This document shows, in pieces, positions 59,382 through 64,000 of a DNA stretch of 64,000 nucleotides. The position numbers were made by a program, and so were the translations under genes. The notes beneath the pieces are model-generated. The model was not told the DNA's origin. It saw nothing but the letters and a program-made list of their open reading frames with translations, and made no database searches. Origin of the DNA: Candidatus Avelusimicrobium luingense (GTDB lineage: Bacteria; Elusimicrobiota; Elusimicrobia; Elusimicrobiales; Elusimicrobiaceae); the NCBI GenBank assembly GCA_900315845.1, contig OOHK01000002.1:1-64000 (forward strand). Reading direction: 5' to 3'. Position 1 is the stretch's first letter; each line of letters starts with the position of its first letter.

Positions 59382-60779
59382 ATGACATTACGTGCCAAAA
59401 CGAACCTAAGTTTACTAACCGTTGCGTTACTATTAGCAGTAATCGGCAACGTACAAGCGCAACCAGTCGGATCCGAAGTTGTAAAAGCAGCCGAAAGTGT
59501 CGGTAAAGCCATAGAAGAAACCGTCAGAGCCACCGGACAAGCGATAAGAGCCACCGAACAAACGACAAGAGGCACCGAACAAGCCATAAGAGCCACAGAA
59601 GAAGCTACACGGGCTGCAGAAGAAGCGGCAGGAGCCGCTGCCCGAATGAGAAACGGGACCGTCACCGCAGAAACAGGGAGAGTACTTAATACTGAATTAG
59701 GTACGGGCACAACGGGCCAAGCTTCAAACATAGATAAAGCATTAGACAACGCATTTATCTCCGCCCAAAGGCGCGAAGCACATAATGTATCAAGCGAAGC
59801 CGTCATGTCAGAAGAGGAGATGATTGCTTATGCAGAACAACAAGATCTTTTCCTACAGAAAATATTTGTTCCCTTACCCAATCTTTATGCTAAACATTTT
59901 CCCTTCCCCGATCTTTATGCTAAATATTATTTAGGTAAGGGAGTATGGTTTAATCCAATGCAACAGTCTATCTTACGCGCCCAAGAAACCGGACGGACAG
60001 AGTTACTTCCTTATTTGACAGATTCTAAAAAACTAAAGTCTTTACAGAAAGATTACAGAAATGCAAACGAAGATGGTGTTACCTATGACATCATTGTTGC
60101 ATATGTACAACAGACAACTGCTTTGATGTTAACCGGTAAATATTGGGGACATATTCCATTGAATGTACCACAAATTCCGGCGAAATATCATACTCAGTTC
60201 TACCATGAAATGGTAGAAGATGCTGTAAAAAATGCTCTAGAAGAGGCTCTCTCATATCCGGAATCTACAATGGCTGATCCCAATACGGAGAGATTCACGC
60301 CTACCAAAAAACGCAAAATTGCAAAACTGCAGGAACAAATGTATGAATATATTGCCCTGGACCATAACTTGGCTATCAAATTCACTGTCGGGGAAACTGA
60401 AATTGCTCCTTTACGCCAGGCCTATGCACGTGCAGTACAGGAAGGGAAAACAAATTTCATTCCTTTCTTAAAAGATCCCAAACTACTTAAAGAATTAGAA
60501 AAAGCTTACAAAGATGATGATCCCACCACATTGTTTGTGGAAAATGAAAAACTGCTTAAAAAAATCGGCATTCATCCGGATTGCGTTCCTGATTTTGAAT
60601 TAGCCCTGAACGATTTGTGGCTTGATATCTGCGATTATGTAGAAGATACCATGTGGCAAATGTTCTTAAAAGGCAAATCGTGGGACAAGACTTCGTTACA
60701 AGACTTTGTCTTTGACAGTGACTACTATGGGCTAGAATTCCGAGAAGCCAGGTCTAATTATTGGGAAAAAATCAAATAA
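59382..60779 (+). CDS. secreted protein of the same two-repeat family, paralogue 2 (465 aa)
   Basis: Signal peptide LSLLTVALLLAVIGNVQAQ matches that of the paralogue at 58004. An Ala/Glu/Arg-rich segment of five tandem heptads (about residues 49-83) follows and is absent from the paralogue. Repeat A has NPMQQSILRAQETGRTELLP and YDIIVAYVQQTTALMLTGKY; repeat B has APLRQAYARAVQEGKTNFIP and ICDYVEDTMWQMFLKGKSWD. A small extra duplication (PNLYAKHFPFPDLYAK) is present before repeat A. The ATG at 59382 is chosen because AAGGGG is seven bases upstream. Function unknown. Confidence 0.8.
   Translation: MTLRAKTNLSLLTVALLLAVIGNVQAQPVGSEVVKAAESVGKAIEETVRATGQAIRATEQTTRGTEQAIRATEEATRAAEEAAGAAARMRNGTVTAETGRVLNTELGTGTTGQASNIDKALDNAFISAQRREAHNVSSEAVMSEEEMIAYAEQQDLFLQKIFVPLPNLYAKHFPFPDLYAKYYLGKGVWFNPMQQSILRAQETGRTELLPYLTDSKKLKSLQKDYRNANEDGVTYDIIVAYVQQTTALMLTGKYWGHIPLNVPQIPAKYHTQFYHEMVEDAVKNALEEALSYPESTMADPNTERFTPTKKRKIAKLQEQMYEYIALDHNLAIKFTVGETEIAPLRQAYARAVQEGKTNFIPFLKDPKLLKELEKAYKDDDPTTLFVENEKLLKKIGIHPDCVPDFELALNDLWLDICDYVEDTMWQMFLKGKSWDKTSLQDFVFDSDYYGLEFREARSNYWEKIK
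59526..59630 (+). repeat. five tandem 21-bp units encoding heptads
   Basis: Units begin at 59526, 59547, 59568, 59589 and 59610 and encode RATGQAI, RATEQTT, RGTEQAI, RATEEAT and RAAEEAA. The period is exactly seven codons, so the reading frame tolerates gain or loss of units. The heptads suggest an amphipathic helix or coiled coil. Confidence 0.88.
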
Positions 60780-60799
60780 AAAGGTATTATAGTTAAACA

Positions 60800-60830
60800 A
60801 AAGCCTCCACGAAAGTGGGGGCTTTTTATT
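60800..60830. terminator. terminator between converging paralogue 2 and TPR genes
   Basis: AAGCCTCCAC-GAAA-GTGGGGGCTT followed by TTTATT; the minus strand also has a T-rich tail. Confidence 0.85.
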
Positions 60831-60847
60831 ATATAACAATAATTTCT

Positions 60848-62389
60848 TTATTTTTGACGAAATATTTTTTGATATATTTTTTGCGCGGCCGGCCACTTAG
60901 GGGTTGCCTTTTCCAAATATCTCAACGATTCTTCTTGCCGGCCTTGTTTCTCACGCAACACACCGATATGATAGGCTATTTCCGGGTTAGCATTTACAGC
61001 ATCCTCAGGCAGAGAAGAAAAAACAGCATCGGCTTTTTCCAATTCGCCTTGCTTAATATACACCCACCCGAGCGTATCTATAAATGCTACTTCTTTGGGC
61101 GAAATAGCCACGGCACGGACAATAAGTTCTTTGGCTTCATCTAGCCGTTCACCGCGTTCGGCTAAACTATAGGCTAATAAGTTAAGCGCGGAAGCATTAT
61201 TGGGTTGTTTTTCTAAAAGAATTTGAAGTTGTTCTTCCATATGCTTATATTTTTTCAAACTCTCTAAAGAGTAGGCATAATGCAAACGTGCTTCCATATA
61301 CTCCGGACGTGATTTCAACAATTTTTCAAATACACGGGCGGCTTGCTTATAGTTTCGTCGGTCATTGAGCATCAATCCATAGAAAAAAGCGATTTCCACA
61401 TTATCACCAAACTGTTTGTATGCTTTTTCCAATGTTTGCAAACTTTGTTCATTCTGTCCGGCCTTTTGTTGTAAAAAACTGACTTGCAACGGACGGGTAG
61501 CATTCGTGGAATAATCGTTGGAGGCTTGTAAATAATTGATAGCCCCTTGGAAATCGCCTCGTTGTTCCGCAAATAAAGACAAAAAATAATTAGCGGCTGT
61601 ATGGTGAGGATCTTGCCCAACGGCTTTTAGAAAATAGGCTTCCGCCTTAGGAAAATCCCGCACCGCCGTAAATATAGCAGCCATACGCACATATACTTCC
61701 GCATCGGCATATCCCATTTTTTCCACTTCTTCCAATTCATGCAACATCAAAAAAAATTGCGACGTTTTTTCGTACACTTCGGCCTTTATTAAATGCGGTT
61801 GCGGATTATACGGATCAGCTTGAATTGATTTATCAAAATAGAGCAAGGCTTGTTCTATTTGATTACGGCGCAAATATAAAAGCCCAATTTGGTGATAGGC
61901 CAGCGAAGTCCAAGCCGGTTGTTCGTTGGCTGTTTTTTCCAACACCGCTATTGTTTTATCCAAATCTACCGTTGAAAGAAGCAGCAAATACTGTTGAAGC
62001 AATATGCTATCATCCGGGCGTAAAGCAAGGGCTTTTTCGTAAGCATCAAGGGCTTGGGCGGAATTTTGCTTCTTAAGGTTATACGAAGCATACGCCAAAT
62101 AGTCTTCTGCTGTATTTTCGCCCATCGTAATATAATCTATATACGGCTCAGCCTGCTCCGGAGTGGGGGCCGCCGCCACCAATAATTGACGCAAGTATTT
62201 AGAATCGGGATCCAGTGCTAGTGTTTTCTTTAAGGCCTCAAAATAGGCTTGCGGATTATTTCGATGCACATAAACAGCCTCTAAAAAGGAATTAAATAAC
62301 GCGGCTTCTTGTTTCCCTTCTGGGCTAATTTCCAACCCCCAAGCCGGGCACGCATAGCATATGGCTAAAACAATGATCCATTTTTTCAT
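60848..62389 (-). CDS. secreted TPR-repeat protein, 513 aa
   Basis: A signal peptide (MKKWIIVLAICYACPAWGLE) is followed by a near-continuous array of about a dozen TPR units, for example ALDAYEKALALRPDDSILLQ, ALLYFDKSIQADPYNPQPHL, AYSLAERGERLDEAKELIVR and GWVYIKQGELEKADAVFSSL. It is expected in the periplasm or at the outer membrane as a scaffold. It is the last gene of the tsaE-tsaB-rimI operon and overlaps rimI by an ATGA. Confidence 0.88.
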   Translation of the reverse strand: MKKWIIVLAICYACPAWGLEISPEGKQEAALFNSFLEAVYVHRNNPQAYFEALKKTLALDPDSKYLRQLLVAAAPTPEQAEPYIDYITMGENTAEDYLAYASYNLKKQNSAQALDAYEKALALRPDDSILLQQYLLLLSTVDLDKTIAVLEKTANEQPAWTSLAYHQIGLLYLRRNQIEQALLYFDKSIQADPYNPQPHLIKAEVYEKTSQFFLMLHELEEVEKMGYADAEVYVRMAAIFTAVRDFPKAEAYFLKAVGQDPHHTAANYFLSLFAEQRGDFQGAINYLQASNDYSTNATRPLQVSFLQQKAGQNEQSLQTLEKAYKQFGDNVEIAFFYGLMLNDRRNYKQAARVFEKLLKSRPEYMEARLHYAYSLESLKKYKHMEEQLQILLEKQPNNASALNLLAYSLAERGERLDEAKELIVRAVAISPKEVAFIDTLGWVYIKQGELEKADAVFSSLPEDAVNANPEIAYHIGVLREKQGRQEESLRYLEKATPKWPAAQKIYQKIFRQK

Positions 62390-62817
62390 AATTTAATTCC
62401 CATAATTAATGCATCTTGTCCGTCAGCATAAAATTTTTTTCGCCGACCTATCGGCAAAAATCCTGCTTTTTCATACAACCGTATCGCGGCTGCATTATCG
62501 GCCGCCACTTCTAACGAAATTTCTTCTCCGCCGTTTTCGCGGGCCCACGTCAGGGCGTGGAAAAGTAAAGCCGTTCCTATTGCGCGGCGCGTAAAATCTG
62601 GCGATATACCCACGTTTAAAATTTCACCTACGCCCGCCGCTAAGCGCAACGCCACAAATCCGACAACGGCTTGTTCGTGCGCACAAAAAACGTGTGCAGA
62701 TTTCTCTGCCAATTCCGTTTTCCACCCATTTTCCCCCCATTGAGCACAACGCGGTTGCTGCTTTTCTATAACCGCTAATGCGGGGATATCTTGAGAGTTG
62801 GCTAAACGTATGTTCAT
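62386..62817 (-). CDS. rimI: GNAT N-acetyltransferase, probable ribosomal-protein-alanine acetyltransferase
   Basis: The 143-residue GNAT protein has the acetyl-CoA loop in the segment ISPDFTRRAIGTALLFHALT and the C-terminal ISLEVAADNAAAIRLYEKAGF, characteristic of RimI. Its place directly after tsaB is typical. It would acetylate the N-terminus of ribosomal protein S18 or another target. Overlaps on both sides (ATGA) indicate translational coupling. Confidence 0.88.
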   Translation of the reverse strand: MNIRLANSQDIPALAVIEKQQPRCAQWGENGWKTELAEKSAHVFCAHEQAVVGFVALRLAAGVGEILNVGISPDFTRRAIGTALLFHALTWARENGGEEISLEVAADNAAAIRLYEKAGFLPIGRRKKFYADGQDALIMGIKL

Positions 62818-63509
62818 TTAGGAGTAATAAGTTCAAAGCGCGCCGGTTTTAAGTAAAGCGGTTCTAACGCATCTTGTTTAAGCGTATCATCTTGCGCCAT
62901 GGCAAGTAACGTCTGCGGACGCACCCGAGAGTCACGCGGCGCAGCAAGTGGATATTTATTACCCAACAAGCCGTCCAAATCCGCATTATTTTTATCCGTT
63001 CCCGCCAGCATAATAGGATGCGTGTACGCGGCTAACCGCGCCAGTAATTCTTCGCGCGATAACCACATGGGCGCCCCATTTTTTCCGTCAAAAATCTGTA
63101 AAAAATACTCCTCGCGAAATGCGTGCAACACTACACCCAATGCTCCGTCAGGATATTGTTTTTGAAAACGTTTGAACGTGGCCGAAACCACTACTTGCCG
63201 ACGGATAATTTCAAAAAGGGTTGCGCCATAGACTTCGGCCTGATTTAAGTATTTCATCATAGAAGCAAACGTCAGCCCGATACGGATACCCGTAAACCGC
63301 CCCGGCCCACGCACAATACACACTTTTTTAACATCTTGCAATGTACTCTCACAGGCCGTTAAAGCACGCGACATAACCGGAAAAAGCAAGCGTTCCTGTT
63401 TGATGCCTTTTTGACGGCGTGCGGCTGTTTTTTCTCCGGCTTGCACCGCTACCAAAAGAGGCGAAGCCGATGTATCCAATCCTACAATGACGTTTTTGCC
63501 TGTTTGCAT
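62814..63509 (-). CDS. tsaB: tRNA threonylcarbamoyladenosine biosynthesis protein TsaB
   Basis: The 231-residue inactive-homologue partner of TsaD has VIVGLDTSASPLLVAV at the N-terminus, KQERLLFPVMSRAL and CIVRGPGRFTGIRIGLTFAS, the TsaB signature. It works with TsaD and TsaE in transfer of threonylcarbamoyl to A37. GAGGA precedes the ATG. It overlaps tsaE by 28 bases. tsaD is not in the window. Confidence 0.93.
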   Translation of the reverse strand: MQTGKNVIVGLDTSASPLLVAVQAGEKTAARRQKGIKQERLLFPVMSRALTACESTLQDVKKVCIVRGPGRFTGIRIGLTFASMMKYLNQAEVYGATLFEIIRRQVVVSATFKRFQKQYPDGALGVVLHAFREEYFLQIFDGKNGAPMWLSREELLARLAAYTHPIMLAGTDKNNADLDGLLGNKYPLAAPRDSRVRPQTLLAMAQDDTLKQDALEPLYLKPARFELITPK

Positions 63510-63964
63510 AAATCCTCTAACAATATATCTGAAATGCGGCCGAAGGACGACAGTTTAATTTCCCGTTCGTCCCCTTGGCGCAAGATAAAATCCATTTCTA
63601 GCCTATCGGAGGGCAACATATGTGCAATCGGATCAGGCCACTCAGCTAAAATGATAGCCTCTTCATCTTCCAACATTTCTTCAAAACCCAGATTAAACAC
63701 TTCCCCCGCAGATAACCGGAATAAATCAATATGAAACAAACGGTGTTTCTTATTGTGATATTTTTTCATCAAACTAAAACTGGCACTGGTAGGGGAACTT
63801 TTTAGCCCGAGCGCAGCGGCAATTCCTTTCACAAACACCGTTTTCCCGGCACCGATCGGCCCGCGTAAAAAGATAATCTCCCCGCCGTGCAACGCATGAG
63901 CAAACCGCGTTGCCAAAGCAAGCGTTTCTTCGCGCGAAGAAGTATAAATGGTACCTTGTTTCAT
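63482..63964 (-). CDS. tsaE: tRNA threonylcarbamoyladenosine biosynthesis ATPase TsaE
   Basis: The 160-residue P-loop ATPase has IIFLRGPIGAGKTVFVKGIA (Walker A), SPTSASFSLMKKY, LFHIDLFRL (Walker B region) and IILAEWPDPI, as in TsaE/YjeE. It stimulates the TsaB-TsaD complex. Its ATG overlaps by one base the stop of a further upstream frame that leaves the window. Confidence 0.94.
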   Translation of the reverse strand: MKQGTIYTSSREETLALATRFAHALHGGEIIFLRGPIGAGKTVFVKGIAAALGLKSSPTSASFSLMKKYHNKKHRLFHIDLFRLSAGEVFNLGFEEMLEDEEAIILAEWPDPIAHMLPSDRLEMDFILRQGDEREIKLSSFGRISDILLEDLCKQAKTSL

Positions 63965-64000
63965 TATTTTACCGTCTTAATACACACCCGCCGTCCATCA
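63964..64000 (-). CDS. C-terminal end of an upstream gene (partial)
   Basis: On the minus strand the last 37 bases read in frame as DGRRVCIKTVK and stop, with TAATG overlapping the tsaE start. The one-base overlap matches the style of this operon, but 11 residues cannot be assigned to a family. Confidence 0.45.
   Translation of the reverse strand, partial: DGRRVCIKTVK

Noticed and set aside
1-64000. Prophage, integrative element, transposase or toxin-antitoxin genes
   Set aside because: No integrase, transposase, phage structural gene, terminal repeats or toxin-antitoxin pair was recognised on either strand.
1-64000. tRNA or rRNA genes
   Set aside because: The intergenic regions were read for cloverleaf-like arms and TTCGA-type loops; none was convincing. 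Only rnpB was found.

Overview
The window reads as chromosome of a strictly fermentative, Gram-negative gut-type bacterium, most likely of the phylum Elusimicrobiota (Elusimicrobium-like). The pointers are one complete pyruvate:ferredoxin oxidoreductase, an NADP-type glutamate dehydrogenase, a heptose/LPS gene (gmhA), OmpA-type lipoproteins, a Bat (aerotolerance) operon, moderate GC, and a striking number of separately encoded type IV prepilin-like proteins (six here, one cut by the window edge). The phylum is inferred from gene content, not from a marker-gene comparison. No phage, insertion sequence, CRISPR array, rRNA or tRNA was recognised; the one RNA gene seen is RNase P RNA.

Layout. 1-4265: prepilin genes on the minus strand (an operon of three, one single gene and one partial gene), an FKBP-type prolyl isomerase and a GT9-like glycosyltransferase. 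4479-8051: nifJ. 8119-15203: accessory genes, namely an HExxH membrane protein, an ankyrin-repeat protein, a secreted protein and a 1567-residue PAS-array protein with no output domain. 15375-20829: a queuosine/folate operon (queD, queE, folE, folP, and a fusion of a 6-pyruvoyltetrahydropterin-synthase-like domain to folK) with a TraB-like gene inside it. 20872-22561: two OmpA-family lipoproteins separated by three tandem copies of the first gene's 3' end plus terminator. 24160-32270: moxR/DUF58/BatA-E operon. 32283-36746: sugar isomerases (gmhA, rpiB, pgi), miaB and a PilZ protein. 36805-41477: prepilin, miaA, trypsin-like protease, plsY, gpsA, HU. 41526-48903 (minus): ileS-lspA-TPR lipoprotein-degenerate P-type ATPase-queF-membrane protein, nearly all joined by overlapping stop/start codons. 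48984-54236: DtxR/MntR regulator, gdhA, RNase HI, rnpB, histidine kinase, tsaC, rsmI. 54339-60779: two transporters, thiamine pyrophosphokinase, and a tandem duplication that left a broken thiamine pyrophosphokinase relic and two paralogous secreted proteins of unknown family. 60848-64000 (minus): tsaE-tsaB-rimI-TPR operon.

How the genes work together. FolE makes dihydroneopterin triphosphate for both pathways: QueD, QueE and, from another operon, QueF take it towards queuosine, while the PTPS-III/HPPK fusion and FolP take it to dihydropteroate, apparently bypassing dihydroneopterin aldolase (FolB). MiaA/MiaB, TsaB/TsaC/TsaE and the Que enzymes make this window rich in tRNA-modification genes. 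PFOR and GDH fit a sugar fermentation that disposes of reducing power through amino acids.

The most notable general signal is in transcription starts. At least ten genes on both strands have a -10-like hexamer placed exactly six bases before the ATG and no Shine-Dalgarno sequence, often with an upstream TG (extended -10). The RNase P RNA gene uses the same -10 box and its 5' end falls at the same distance, so these mRNAs are probably leaderless.
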